DNA from: Aedes albopictus
Lineage: Eukaryota > Arthropoda > Insecta > Diptera > Culicidae
NCBI RefSeq assembly: GCF_035046485.1
Contig: NC_085137.1
Span: forward strand, 134,854,703-134,918,702
Direction of reading: 5' to 3'
DNA: 64,000 nucleotides
Within the stretch, counting starts at the first letter, position 1. Each line of letters opens with the position of its first letter. This document shows positions 22,618-34,797 of this stretch, one piece after another. The translations under genes and the position numbers were made by a program. The notes below the pieces were generated by a model, which was given only the letters and a program-made list of their open reading frames with translations, was not told where the DNA came from and ran no database searches.

Positions 22618-24480
22618 TGTTGATTATTATTGTATCCAAATAAAAAAATAATGGTAAGTATCAAAGACGAAAAGTATGTGATAAACTTCTTGATTTAAAA
22701 TGCAATTAATTCATAGAATGATAAATAAGATCAACTATTCTGAATTAAAAAAGAGAAAATTATATTTTAAATTATATTTCAATACTAAAATTTGAGTTAT
22801 AGACCAAAGAAAAATTATAGGAATTTTCATTGAAGTTCAATTAAGTATGCTGTAATCCTAATCATGTCGTTATCAAAAAGAAGCGTCTAACAAAAATTTT
22901 TTTATCTTTCTGTCATGCTTTAATATTACCTAGAGATCAACAAATATTTGTATATTCGGTCAGATGAGTAATACTCATTGAGTATGATGTTTTTTTATGA
23001 GTTTTCAGTTCAGCTAGTAAGAAATGATAAATGTTTGTCCAGAGTATCAGATAGAACTCATTGACGTCAATAATGTATTTTAAGAATTGAGTATTGATCA
23101 CTCGTTGGCTTTTCAAAGATATCTACTTTGTCGTTATAAATTAAGTTGTCCATCTTGCTAAATAAGTGATCAGTTTTCGTCATGTCAAGCTGCGTTGGTA
23201 TCAAAAACTTCTTCCTAACATTGAATCTGTGGAATTTAGGAGTAGGCATTGCAACCTCAAGGATTAGGAAAGGTGGGAGATTAACTTTGTATTGAGCTGT
23301 GAAAGAATGTGTTGTTAATTATATGGTCAACGTAATTTACCTTTGAAAAAATGGTACCAATAATACAGTAAGAATTTTGGACATACAGTGTCAGACAAAG
23401 CAAAAATACCGGCAATCCATTTTCATACAAAACGGTAAACGATGCTTGATTTTCAGTGAGCAGATTAGGTTAGTTTCTTGTGTTTCTTGTTCTTGTGTCT
23501 TCAGTACTAAGAAGTTTAGTTAATAATTATAACAAAGTGGAGGAAAATTTTGTATCGACTTCCTTCCTGCAAATAGAAATAAAATATATCAAAAACAACT
23601 AAAAAGGACCCCAGAGCTTCTTTATCTGATCATGAAAAGTATCGATTCTTGGTGGCACCACGAGTGTGCATCTTTCTCTGTAGAGTAAAGATGCATTTAA
23701 GCCCCGAGACCTGACAGCAATCAAGCTGATCACAAGGTTGTGCCTTTGCCCAGGGGCATGATTCTGGAATATTTCGAATTGCCTTTTAAATAACTGAACA
23801 TTTGATGCGACGGTCAAAGATGCTAGTTTGAATTTGTATGTTTGTTTTTAACGAATAATAACTATTTTACAAATTACATGTGGGCCGAATATTGAGGACA
23901 TTTTTTTCACTATGTACCCAAATCTTGGCCCATCAGTAAAGTGACGTCAAAAACACCGATAAAGTGACGCCAACAACATTGCTTGCGTAAGAACCAGAAA
24001 GAACGAACAGATAAATGGATTTTGTGTGCGGTGACTGTAAAAATATAACACAATAATCGGGTTGCATTGTTTTCGTTATTAAAAAAGAAAGAACTTTAGT
24101 ATAAGTGATTTATTTATAGTTTTTTGAAAATTTGGCTCCAAAAATGTAATTTGAAAGTATGATTGGTGAAAAAACAGAGATAATACCTCAGCAGAAATAT
24201 TGAAAAAATGAGATAATAAGTGGTTCTAGTGCATGGAAAGCAATAGGCCAACGTTGTATCCACAAATAGGCCAATTTTTGTACCATGGACCAACGTTGCA
24301 TACCATCACATTGAATCTTTTCAACATAGTTAAGTAAATTCTTGAATATTTACGTTAGTTTACTTCCAATTGGTGAAACATGCATTGCCTAGAGTGCGTA
24401 ATAGGGTCAACATATTATTTCTAGTGCTATTAATTTATGAGTTATGGTCAAAATTGTCAAGGCAGTTTGCAAATAAGGCC
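22618..24480. other. AT-rich sequence, no assigned gene
   Basis: Nothing recognised with confidence. The phrase CATGATTCTGGAATATTTCG occurs both near 22,140 and near 23,758, indicating a small dispersed repeat. A 72-codon minus-strand frame (23,817-23,599) has no recognisable domain. Confidence 0.3.
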
Positions 24481-24489
24481 AAGGAATGA

Positions 24490-25018
24490 TCCATATACCC
24501 TACCTAAATTTATAGGGCATAGCCTTAAGCATGGAAATATACTTTTAAGCATTCAAAGGATAAATTGGTCAATTAACATCTAAATTAATGACTCATGCAA
24601 AATATTTCGTTTTACCAAATCAAATTTAATAGATTTAAGCATTTATGTCAGTATGTAAACTTGCATGCAACTTTCGAAGGGTGACTTGCATGGGAAATAA
24701 CGTACCAAACACAAATCGCTTTAAACTATCAAATTTGATCAGGTAAAACGAAATATTATGCATGAGTCGTTTATTTAGATGTGAATTGACCAATTTATCC
24801 TTTGGTAGGTTAAAAAAAAATATTTCCATGCTTAATGGCTTGCAGTCAAAAAAGCCCAAAATCGCATATTTTGCCCTATAAATTGAGGTATAGCGCAAAA
24901 TTGTGACGTGCTAGAGCAAATCTGAGCCCGGATTCGGATTCAGCGGCCCTAAATCTGTCAGAGACACATAAGTTTGCTCTTGAGACAGACCAAAAGTTAA
25001 TTTTTGTTACGCTGTGTA
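24490..25018. mobile_element. Foldback element with second copy of a dispersed repeat
   Basis: About 24,505-24,630 and 24,720-24,890 are inverted copies: GGATAAATTGGTCAATTAAC on the left appears as a diverged inverse near 24,781. Directly to the right, 24,893-25,015 is the inverted partner of 21,776-21,900. Confidence 0.6.
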
Positions 25019-25206
25019 TTCGAAGATCTTTTGCAATGTCGTGGGCCATCGTTAATAGATCCTCCTGATGATGATGAACTGGGTCGGGCTTCAGATACAA
25101 TTTGGCTTGCTTTTCCACAGAATTGTAACCCTATCACAGTGGGCAAAATCGAGCCAGAAAACGGAACTTATTTTTGCCGCTGGTTTGAAGCAATAAAAAG
25201 TATGTA

Positions 25207-25421
25207 GGGTATCGCGCTACTTGGGCGGTGGCTTCTATATTCGTCTGTTTTCCACTATAACTCAGTCAATTTTGAACCAATTGACTTGAAATGTTGTACA
25301 CGGGTAGATACTATATCTATCTCACCACATTCCAAAAGTTGTGTCAATTGGTTCAAATTTGACTGAGATATAGTGGAAAACAGACGAATATAGAAGCCAC
25401 CGCCCAAGTGGCGCGATTCCC
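25207..25421. mobile_element. Foldback MITE with TA target site (GGGTATCGCGC end)
   Basis: TA|GGGTATCGCGCTACTTGG on the left mirrors CCAAGTGGCGCGATTCCC|TA on the right. Arms of about 95 bp include TATAACTCAGTCAATTT. A related but distinct element lies at 59,761. TA duplications fit Tc1/mariner-type mobilisation. Confidence 0.8.
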
Positions 25422-25469
25422 TACCCCAAAGGAAAAAACCATGCTAAATCGATTGGTGATGGTCTCGTG

Positions 25470-26060
25470 ACCGGCAGGTGACGGGAAGTGACCTCTTTGG
25501 CCACTTTTAGGTCCCGAACCTGGTTTTCCGGGTTCCGCACCAGGCTATTTTCAATCAAATCAGCTAAATATAGATTGCGGCACATCATTTCATGTCTATT
25601 TTTGGTAAGGATGTTAGTGGTGACTATTTAAGACCTCACCAAGGTCATATGGCCACTTCCGGATCCTGGTCCAGTTCTTCCGGTTCCGGATTCCGGCCAT
25701 TTCAAGTGAAGTCACCTAAATATACAGTGCGACATATCAATTCATATCTATTTTCAACAGGCATGTGAAGGGTAACTGTTTGAGACCTCACCGAGGTCAT
25801 ATGGCCACTTCCGGATCCTGGTCCAGTTCCTCCGGATCCGGATTCCGGCCATTTCAAGTGAAGTCAGCTAAATGTACGGTGTGACATATCAATTCATATC
25901 TATTTTCAATAAGCTTTTGAGTGGTGACTATTTGAGACCTCACCGGGGTCATATGGCCACTTCCGGATCCTGGTTCAGTTCCTCCGGATCCGGAGTCCGT
26001 CCATTTCAAGTGAAGTCAGCTGAATATACTGTGCGAAGAACGAAACACATTTTCAGAGTA
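25470..26060. repeat. 152-bp tandem repeat, about 3.8 copies
   Basis: GGTCATATGGCCACTTCCGG recurs at 25,643, 25,795 and 25,947, exactly 152 bp apart, with a more diverged unit before 25,640. Each unit contains ATTTCAAGTGAAGTCA and GAGACCTCACC. Confidence 0.85.
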
Positions 26061-27605
26061 AATGTTACACCATTTATTTGCTTCTAATGTTTTTGTAGTC
26101 AAATAACCAGTTCTAATTTCCGTGGATAAAATAACAGAGAAGTTGAACTGTCATGAAATCTAGATATTACTAAAGAGACCGATTCTTGTGGAAATCGCTT
26201 CAGAAAATCCTTCGAGAATTATTACGGCATTTCCGTCAATATTTTTTTTTTTGTAAATTCTTCCTTCAGTTTTTATAGAAATCCCTTGGCTAAATGATTA
26301 AAAAAGTCCCTAACCACTTTGCTAGACTTTGCTCTGTAACTCTTTTTGGAAATCCTTCGGCAATTTGTTTGAAAGTAACTTCAGTAATTTCTTTAAGAAC
26401 TTCTTCAGCAATTTCTTTCGGAAATCCATTGTTAATTTCATTGCGAATTTCTTCCACAATATAATTGGAAATGCTCTCTGCATATCTTTGGCAAGTGTTA
26501 TTTTTTGGAGAATTTTCTCATGAATTATCTATAATTTTTTATGCGATTTTTTTACTCATAATTTGGGAAAAATCTTCCGGAATTGGTTTTTTAGCGGTAT
26601 CCGGATTATTTCATAATCTGATTCTCCGCTCAAAAACTAGTCGAAATCGAGTCCGGGAACTATTTTTAAAACGCATTTAAAGTTTGTATGGGGAAAATTT
26701 TTTGTTCGGGTCGAACGGTCACTTTATCGATTGAATTGTCATTCTATCCACGAAAATTAAAACTGTTCTATTAATTTATCCATCAAAACAAAGCTATTGA
26801 AATCCAATAAAATCACGTTATATTCAGAAAAATGAGCTCTTTCGATAGCAATATATTATTCACTAAACAACCCATTTTTTTTTTTCAAATTAGGCTGATA
26901 CAAATTTAATTTTGACTTTTTGTCTCCCCCCCCTTCAAAAATGTTTGGCTCAAAATTGCATTTTGAGGGGGCAGATAAAAAAATATTTATCAAAATATCG
27001 AGTCTTGCTAAAAATTCTTTAACAAATCCGATGAGTTTTTAATATTTTTCTGATTAAATGCTTTATTATTTTTATCCCCCCCCTCGACCAGCCAAAGAGT
27101 GTTGGGACAAAAAGTGAAATAAATATTTGTAACGGCCTTAGTCTATAATATTTTTTTTTAGGAATTAAGTTCAAAATAGCCATAAAAATCAACAATAACT
27201 TCCTACGAAACTTGTTCTATTAGTTTCTGAAGAACATTTGCTTGGTAATCGTGAATTCTGAATAATGACTGAAGGAATCTCCAGAAAATACAACTGTATT
27301 GTTTTCATTCTTTAATTCCGTCAGGAGTTCTTCGCAGAAATTTGTCTCCAGAGGAATAATAACAAAATTATATCTGAAATATTACCCACGACTTTTTGTC
27401 GAATTTCTTTAAAGAAAAAATCCAAGCAGAATAACAGACGAATTTCTTTGACATTTCACGAGAACTAATTAAGAAATTTCGGCTACTCCTTTAGGAATAT
27501 TTCTTTCTGAAGTTTCATCGGCAAATGGTGTTTTAGAAAACCCAGTTGCTTTATGCAGTACATTAGTGTACACTCACTAGTATTAAGAACTAGCGATTGT
27601 TTTTT
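26061..27605. repeat. Diverged satellite and AT-rich DNA
   Basis: 26,160-26,560 and 27,240-27,540 carry the TCTTTCGGAAATCC/GAATTTCTT theme. The rest is AT-rich with homopolymer C and T runs (about 26,925 and 27,078). No gene seen. Confidence 0.4.
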
Positions 27606-28330
27606 TTAGGCCTGCATTATACCCCAGTCTGGAATAGCTTCCAAAATGAAAGCCACTACCTTCTTGGGATTTATATTCCACCAGATATCTCGGGGATGCA
27701 TGATGCATCCACCGAAATAACGTTCTCTCTTCTTAAAGAGAAAACTACACTCACAAAGTAGATGATCCGAGGTTTCAGAGTTGAAACCACAGAACCGACA
27801 TTCTTCTGATTGAATCTTCTTGAGCTTCAATAGAATGTGTCGAGATGGGCAGTGCCCGGTTAACAATCCTGTGTACACACTTAATTCGCGTTTACTAAGT
27901 TTCAGTAGTGTGTTCGTGTTTTTCACGCTTGGCACGATGAATCTCTTTGACTGGGATATTCCAGGTGCAGTATGCCAGTTTGCTCCTACGCTCTGTTTCT
28001 CCCATTTTTTAGCTCCATCGATAGAGCACTTGATGATACTCCACAGAAGGGTTCCGGTCCATACAAGGCACCCAGAGATCCCTCCCTAGCTAGCTGGTCC
28101 GCAATTTCGTTGCCTGCAATTCCACAATGACCTGGTACCCAGAATAATTTTACAGTATTCCTTTCAGCCAGTTCCTTCAGTAGTGTAATGCACTCCCATA
28201 CTAGCTTAGAATAACATTCAAATGTGCAGACTGCCTTTAAAGCTGCCTGACTGTCTGAAAAGATATAGATATTCGCATGTAATTTACTTTGATAAATGAC
28301 AATCGATAAAGTGATAGCTCGCCCTGAAGA
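27606..28330 (-). pseudogene. 5'-truncated non-LTR retrotransposon tail (RNase H and zinc knuckle)
   Basis: The minus strand encodes the C-terminal half of an RNase H domain: IFSDSQAALKAV, then WVPGHCGIAGNEIADQLA, retaining one catalytic Asp, the GH motif and the last Asp. The N-terminal strands with the first Asp and Glu are missing, so truncation is within RNase H. After ...SMEL a run of six A's (one short of seven) shifts the frame, giving a stop near 27,986. The other frame continues (WHTAPGISQSKRF...) into a terminal cysteine-histidine knuckle, CRFCGFNSETSDHLLC. RNase H plus a C-terminal knuckle is typical of LOA/Outcast/I-type LINEs. It ends near 27,606 in an A-rich tract. Dead on two counts. 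Confidence 0.85.
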
Positions 28331-28342
28331 AAAAAAAAACAA

Positions 28343-28929
28343 ATTAATTTATTAACTGCGTTTTAGTGCGTTTAGTAGTTCCGAAATGAAACTCTGGATT
28401 TTGATCCCTTTTCCCATGGAGGTTATTTATATGAAATAGTCTGGATACTATTAAAAAGCCTGATAAGTTCGGAAGTTACCTTACAGTATTTCCATTAAAA
28501 TAAACCCGTCAAAATTCTTTCAGGAGTTTATATGAAACATCCTCTGCCGGCTGATTTTCTTTCTGAAATATATTTTGTTAATTCTTTCACGCATTTTTTT
28601 CGGAAATTATTTTACAATACATTGGAAATTCACTGAACAAACCCTTCCAGCTTTTCCCCTGCAATTTCTTATGAAAACCATTTTGCTATTGGTTTGGGAA
28701 TACCTTCTATTACTCTGTCGGAAATTTATCCTTCTTTGGGTCCATAGTCAATTTTATTGTGAATTCCCTCTGCAATGCCTTTGAATATTTTTAGGCAATG
28801 ATTTCCGGAATTTCATCCGTACTGTTTTAACTTATTCAGAAATTATTACGGCTGTAATACTTCCAAGATTTTTTCACTAAAGTAATTCGACAAGATATTG
28901 TAGGTAATATTATAGATATAATTTGATTA
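28343..28929. other. AT-rich sequence up to the assembly gap
   Basis: Weak satellite-like words only (GAAATTTCT, TTTCGGAAAT). Confidence 0.3.
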
Positions 28930-29429
28930 NNNNNNNNNNNNNNNNNNNNNNNNNNNNNNNNNNNNNNNNNNNNNNNNNNNNNNNNNNNNNNNNNNNNNNN
29001 NNNNNNNNNNNNNNNNNNNNNNNNNNNNNNNNNNNNNNNNNNNNNNNNNNNNNNNNNNNNNNNNNNNNNNNNNNNNNNNNNNNNNNNNNNNNNNNNNNNN
29101 NNNNNNNNNNNNNNNNNNNNNNNNNNNNNNNNNNNNNNNNNNNNNNNNNNNNNNNNNNNNNNNNNNNNNNNNNNNNNNNNNNNNNNNNNNNNNNNNNNNN
29201 NNNNNNNNNNNNNNNNNNNNNNNNNNNNNNNNNNNNNNNNNNNNNNNNNNNNNNNNNNNNNNNNNNNNNNNNNNNNNNNNNNNNNNNNNNNNNNNNNNNN
29301 NNNNNNNNNNNNNNNNNNNNNNNNNNNNNNNNNNNNNNNNNNNNNNNNNNNNNNNNNNNNNNNNNNNNNNNNNNNNNNNNNNNNNNNNNNNNNNNNNNNN
29401 NNNNNNNNNNNNNNNNNNNNNNNNNNNNN
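28930..29429. other. Assembly gap, 500 N
   Basis: Exactly 500 undetermined bases. The round number indicates a gap of nominal or estimated size, so distances across it are unreliable and any frame crossing it is meaningless. Confidence 0.99.
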
Positions 29430-29830
29430 TTGTAGTGATGGAGAAACCGCAAAAAAGAAAACCTTTTCATCAAGACAATTTCAACCTTACCACTTCCCGC
29501 TCGACCCTCCTCGTCGACACTCCGGCCAGCGGTCGTTCCGCTGGCACAGCGTTGTTGGTGATTTACGGGCAAGTTTTCGGATTTTTCTTCATTTCACCGA
29601 AGAAACGGCCTCCACTTTGGATGGACCAGTCAGTCAGTGCAGTGGGGCGGTGCGAAGTTTCTTGGCGAAGCTGTCAAAATATTAATATTCAAAGCTTTTC
29701 GAAACATTTTTCATTTGGATTCGTTTCGACTCGGTTGGCACCCTGTGCCCTGGCTCTGGTATTATTTCGAAGTGTGTGTTGATTAGCGGCGAGGAACATT
29801 GACCGGTGGCAGATTTTTCGGAAGAAATTT
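29430..29830 (-). promoter_or_regulatory. Unique GC-richer island with a possible minus-strand splice donor
   Basis: Non-repetitive, CpG-bearing DNA directly after the gap. On the minus strand AGTG|GTAAGG (exon end 29,491) is a plausible donor following about 300 nt of GC-richer sequence without a suitable ATG frame. It could be a non-coding 5' exon of the large minus-strand gene. Inference only. Confidence 0.3.
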
Positions 29831-29960
29831 TCTTTGTGTTTCGTTGTAGGAATGAAGGAAAGTAAATACGCATTTTCATGCTTTCAAGATTTGATGGATG
29901 ATAGCGAAATCCTACTTTAAAACTGAAAATGCGTAAGTTAGACATGCTTTCCCGATAACA

Positions 29961-30012
29961 TTTCCTCTTCTTTTTCTTCTTGGCGTTACGTCCCAGCTGA
30001 GTCAAAGAGCTT
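29961..30012 (-). mobile_element. Feilai SINE 3'-end fragment
   Basis: In reverse complement GGGACGTAACGCCAAGAAGA matches the 3' body of the Feilai SINE family of Aedes. Confidence 0.6.
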
Positions 30013-30479
30013 CCTTTACCAATGACCGTTTTGCATCTGTATATCGTGTAGCAGGCACTAATATAATCTATGCTTAAGGACAGACTTGTTAGAATCCCAA
30101 AATGGCCGTCACAATGACCAACTTCGGCATCTACTCACGCTTTTTACAAGTGAGCAAGAACAGAATAATAAAATGTACTGATGTTTGAAGCTTGCTTCTT
30201 GAGATTTGTGCGTTTGAAGTTCTGATGCACTGTTGAAGCGGGATTTCATGACGTTTGTCCTTAAGGAAGTCAAGGAAATTTCTTGGACCGACCGGAAATC
30301 AAACCCGTCACCCTCAGCATGGTCATGCTGAATACCCACGCCTTTACAGCTGTAGTTATATGGGCCCTTTCTTCTCTTAACCCTTTGGAGCCGGAGGGGT
30401 CATATATGACCCCAAGATAGAAACGGCTGTTTAAATTCACCCATTCAGCAAAACGGAATTCTGCCTTCGGCAAAGTTGT

Positions 30480-31740
30480 TGCAAATTGAGTCCTCTATCA
30501 AGGAAAAATGGGAATATTTGTATTTGAGACTTCATTTACAACCTAGAACATCCTGAACACCATGAAATTTGGAAAAACGAAATAATTGACATACCAGTTG
30601 TTCTAAAAGCTGAACTTGGATATGGGTTACGTATATATGTATTCATTCAACCTTCGTCAAGAATATCAAGAGATGTTGTACATTCTGGGATGTTCTAGGT
30701 GTTCCAAATTGTCCTATAGTGAAGACCTTCAAATCTACAAGAATAATTCTATGTATTTTCGCCACAAATAATAGCATTGCATAACCTACTGTGATCCGTG
30801 AAGCTCTTGACATCTACAATGTCATTTAGAGACAATATAGGGATATTCCAGGTCAGCCAAACTATCTTGGAGTTCAGAACTTCAGGTCTAGACTCATAAC
30901 AATAGCCATATCTGTTATACTGAGTAACGCTGCATAATCAACCGTGGTTACTGGAGTAGTCTGCAGTCTACTAGCTTATTATATACCTTTAGGACATTCA
31001 GGGTCGTCCAAAATGTTCTATAATGAAGTCCTTCAAATCTACAAGAATAACTCTATGTGTTTTCGCCATAATTAATAGTATTGCATAATCTGCTGGGATC
31101 GGTGAAGCTCTTGAAATCTCAAATGTCATTTAGAGACACTATAGGGATATTACAGGTCAGCCAAACTACCATGGAGTTCAGAACTTCAGGTATACACTCG
31201 TAACAGTAGTCATATCTGTTAAACTGAGTAACGAAGCATAATCAACCGTGGTTACTGGAGCAATCTGAAGTCTTCTTGCTTATTATAACCCTTTGGGATA
31301 TTCACGGTTGTCAAAACTGTTCTATAATAAAGTCCTTCAAATCTACAAGAATGTCTTTATGTTTTTTCACCACAAATAATCTGCTGGGATCCGTGAAGCT
31401 CTTGAAATCTCAAATGTCATTTAGAGACACTATAGGGATATTTCAGGTCAGCCAAATTACCTTGGAGTTCAGAACTTCTGGTCTACATTCGTAACAACAG
31501 CCATATCTGCAATACTAAGTAACGTTGCATATTTATCTGTGGTTACTGGATCAATCTGAAGGCTACTTTTTATAATTAACCTTTAAGACATTCAGAGTCG
31601 GGCAAACTGTTCTAAAATGGAATCCTACAAATCTACAAGAAAAACTTTGTGTTTTCGCCATAAATAATAGCATAGCATAATCTGCTGAGATCCGTGAAGC
31701 TCTTGAAATCTTTAAAATTATTTAGAGACACTATGGAATC
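30480..31740. repeat. ~300-bp tandem repeat, about four units
   Basis: The anchor TCATTTAGAGACACTATAGG and its variants recur near 30,822, 31,126, 31,417 and 31,716, spacing 291-304 bp. Each unit also carries GATCCGTGAAGCTCTTGA and CTTCAAATCTACAAGAA. Confidence 0.8.
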
Positions 31741-31749
31741 GTAGCTTTA

Positions 31750-32710
31750 TATAATGAAAGAAGTTACCGTTACACCCGTAGACTTAAGGATCTTAACTCA
31801 AGCACAATTTGCATGGCCTGGGGTATCCCGACTGATCTGATACTCTCTATTGAACTTCCAGAAGACTTACTGGACATGATAGATTACAAACCAAAGCATT
31901 GTATAATGAAAGAAGCTACCGTTACACCCGTAGACTATAGGATCTAAACTCAGGAACAGTTTGGAAGACCTAGGATATTCCGACTGATGTAGTACTCTCT
32001 ATTGAACTTACAGAAGACTTACTGGATATGATTAAGTTAACGTTACACCCGTAGACTTTAGGATCCAAACTCAACAACAGATTGGATGACGTAGGATATT
32101 CCGACTTATCTTATACTCTCTATTGAACTTTCAAAAGACTTACTGGACATGATAGATTACAAATCGTAGCTTTGTATAATGAAAGAAGTTACCGTTACAC
32201 CCGTAGACTATAGTATCTAAACTCAAGAACAATTTGGATGACCTAGGATACCCCGACTGAGCTGATACTGTCTATTAAACTTCCAGAAGACTTAATGGAC
32301 ATGATAGATTACAAACCAAAGCTTTGTATAATGAAAGAAGCTACCGTTACACCCGTAGACTATAGCATCTAAACTCAAGAACAGTTTGGATGACCTAGGA
32401 TATCCCGACTGATCTTATACTCTCAATTGAACTTTCAAAAGACTTGCTGGACATGATAGATCACAAACGAAAACTTTATATAATGACAGAAGTTACCGTT
32501 ACACGTGTAGGCTTTAGGGTCTAAACTCAAGAACAGTTTGGATGACCTACGATAACTCGACTGGTCTTATACTCTCTATTGAACTTTCTTAAGACTTACT
32601 GTACATGATAGAATACAAATTGAAGCTTTGTATGATAAAAGAAGTTACCGTTACACCCGTAGACTTTAGGATCTGACCTCAAGAACAGTTTGGATGACCT
32701 AGGATGTCCG
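31750..32710. repeat. 152-bp tandem repeat, seven units
   Basis: AAGTTACCGTTACACCCGTA and variants start at about 31,761, 31,913, 32,033 (shortened unit), 32,186, 32,338, 32,490 and 32,642. Units also contain TACTCTCTATTGAACTTTC and GACATGATAGATTACAAA. Confidence 0.85.
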
Positions 32711-32728
32711 GAAAAAATATTCTGCATA

Positions 32729-32856
32729 ATATTCTACCTTTTTTATACTATTGAGCACCAAAACTACAGAAAAACGCAGAAAAAAACTCCATAATATTCT
32801 ACCTTTTTTATACTATTGAGCACCAAAACTACAGAAAAACGCAGAAAAAACTCCAT
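32729..32856. repeat. 63-bp tandem duplication
   Basis: CATAATATTCTACCTTTTTT through CTACAGAAAAACGCAGAAAA occurs twice back to back, essentially identical. Confidence 0.85.
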
Positions 32857-32893
32857 AATAACGCTTAGAAAAAATCCGGCTTCAAAAGGTTAA

Positions 32894-33180
32894 AGTTCAA
32901 TGGAATGAGGGGTCCATCTCAGAAGTTAAGTTTAGTTGAAGATATGAAACAGAAAGCATTCGACATTGAACGCTTGTTCATACTAGTTGGGTAAGTCCCA
33001 GAAACTGATCCAACAGTGTAGTGATTGGTCAACGATACACGATTGCATCGATTGTGTGCATGAAGTTCAATCTATTGACGATCAAAATCTCTCCTTGAAA
33101 ATAATAGAGTTTATTACTCAATATTTATTCAAGCCGTATCAAGATCCACGATTATTATTTCTTACCCGCCTTTATTAAGA
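32894..33180. other. No assigned feature
   Basis: Ordinary AT-rich sequence between the family B element and the unique island. Confidence 0.3.
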
Positions 33181-33900
33181 TTTCGAAGAAATCGATCCCG
33201 CGTCTCAATCAATATCGCACCTACCACCAGATCAGAGCGCGTGCACTCGTGCAGTGTTGGTATTTTGATTATTGCATGATCGATCTCCACGTGCAAGGCA
33301 TGCTTTTTCCATGTTCCATGTAGGTATCGCTCTCGATCGAAACCTGTTACTACACAACACCTCCTCAAACACTTCGGAATGATACATCAAACGAACCACC
33401 CAACGATCAACAATCACCCAACCACTCGTGGTCGTGGACGATGCCGATTGCAAAACAAACCAAACCAACATGATCTTGAAATGACGACGATGACGACGAG
33501 AGCAAAAACACACTCGGAAATACGCGCACGCATTTCGGCGCATTTGAAAAGCTGAGGGGTAGTGAACCAGACCACGATGATCGCGGTGAACAGAAGGTGG
33601 GCAACCGGGGAATTTTCACTTTCAACTGTGTGGTGGACGCTCTATTATGCCACTACCGGCGGACAACCACCGACCGTCTGATAGATCGATGATCGGACGA
33701 ATGAACTTTTTTTTTGCGTGTGCACTTGCAGGTGATTGAATGCGCAGTGTTCAAGAGATTCATTACAAACCGGATCGTCATCCTGTGACGGTGCTTTTGA
33801 GTTTTGCACATTATCGCCTCTTGGTTGTTCGCGTTGAGATGCACACTCGCCACCCATCGGGCAGGAAATAGCAATTAAGAGTGGAAGAACTTCCTAGAGG
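33181..33900. promoter_or_regulatory. Unique GC-richer island
   Basis: Non-repetitive CpG-containing DNA with a GACGACGATGACGACGAG tract near 33,483. Overlapping minus-strand frames lack supported splice sites. Candidate regulatory or 5' exon region. Confidence 0.3.
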
Positions 33901-33987
33901 GCAGGTTTTACTAGGGTTTGATGGTCGCCATTAATCGGAAATAACTTATTTACGGTTAATTAATTGATCATTTTATTGGCATAAGCA

Positions 33988-34272
33988 CGCCACCAAATAG
34001 GGTTCATATAGTCGCGGGTATTCAGTATGACCATACTGAAGGTTATGGGTTCGAATCCCGGTTGGACCGGGAACTTTTCGTTATGTAATTACCTTGCCTT
34101 TCTTGGGCATAGAGTATCTTCATGACTGCCATACGGTAAACACATGCAAAAAGGTCATTGACAGAGGAAGATCTCTGATAGTACATAACTGTGGAAGTGC
34201 CCATAAAACACTAAGCTGAGTACTTAGTAGGCTTTGTTGTGTCCCATTTGGAACGTTACGCCGAGAAGAAGT
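33988..34272 (+). mobile_element. Feilai-type tRNA-related SINE
   Basis: The B box GGGTTCGAATCCCGGTTGG (about 34,047) is followed by the typical Feilai body: AACTGTGGAAGTGCCCATAA (34,188), AACACTAAGCTGAG and AACGTTACGCCGAGAAGAAG. This is a diagnostic family for Aedes. Limits are approximate. Confidence 0.8.
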
Positions 34273-34619
34273 TACCAAGCAAGATATAGTCACTAGTCAG
34301 AATAGACATACTTGTACTACTATTCTAGTCAGCTTCCCACACTGGGAAGGTGACGCTCCTCTTAACAAAACATTAGGATTTTCTACTGTTAGTTTGTACT
34401 AAAAGGTCGTGTCAAACTCATTGCAGACTGCTAGAGTTAATCCAAACATGAACCAACGCAATCCGAAAATTGTGTCAGTTGCTAAGATTTTCTCCGTTAT
34501 TTTAGCCTGATGACTACGACTTCCTAATCCAATCTACAAATAGCTCGATATTTCTCTTATTACAATAAATATGAAATATAGAATACTATGAATTGAATTA
34601 TTTAAGATTTAAATGATTG

Positions 34620-34797
34620 TGGAGCGGACCTGGTATGATGGTTAAAGCACGTGACTATCACGCCGAGGACCTGGGATCGAATCCCACTCCCGACATATTC
34701 GCAAAATGTGAGTTCTTCCTTCGGAAGGAAAGTAAAGCGTGGGTCCCGAGATAAACTAGCCTAGGGCTAAAAATCTCGTTAATACAGATAAAAAAAA
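34620..34797 (+). mobile_element. Second tRNA-derived SINE family, copy 1
   Basis: A-box-like CCTGGTATGATGGTTAAAGC and B box GGGATCGAATCCCACTCC, followed by a body including GTGGGTCCCGAGATAAACTA and an A-rich tail at 34,790. A diverged copy is at 51,814. Confidence 0.75.

Larger units (their letters stand above)
30381..32889. mobile_element. 2.5-kb TTAA element, family B, with internal tandem repeats
   Basis: TTAA at 30,377-30,380 and 32,890-32,893 flanks inverted ends CCCTTTGGAGCCGGA and CCTTTTGAAGCCGGA; with the TTAA this is about 17 of 19 matching. A related end (CCATTTGGAGCCGGAGGGG) sits at 36,751. The interior is almost entirely tandem repeats: about four units of roughly 300 bp (30,480-31,740), then seven units of about 152 bp (31,750-32,700), then a 63-bp duplication. 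No transposase is encoded. Ends and target fit a non-autonomous piggyBac-type element. Confidence 0.7.

Noticed and set aside
28910..29572. Frames of 170 and 220 codons at the gap
   Set aside because: Mostly undetermined bases.
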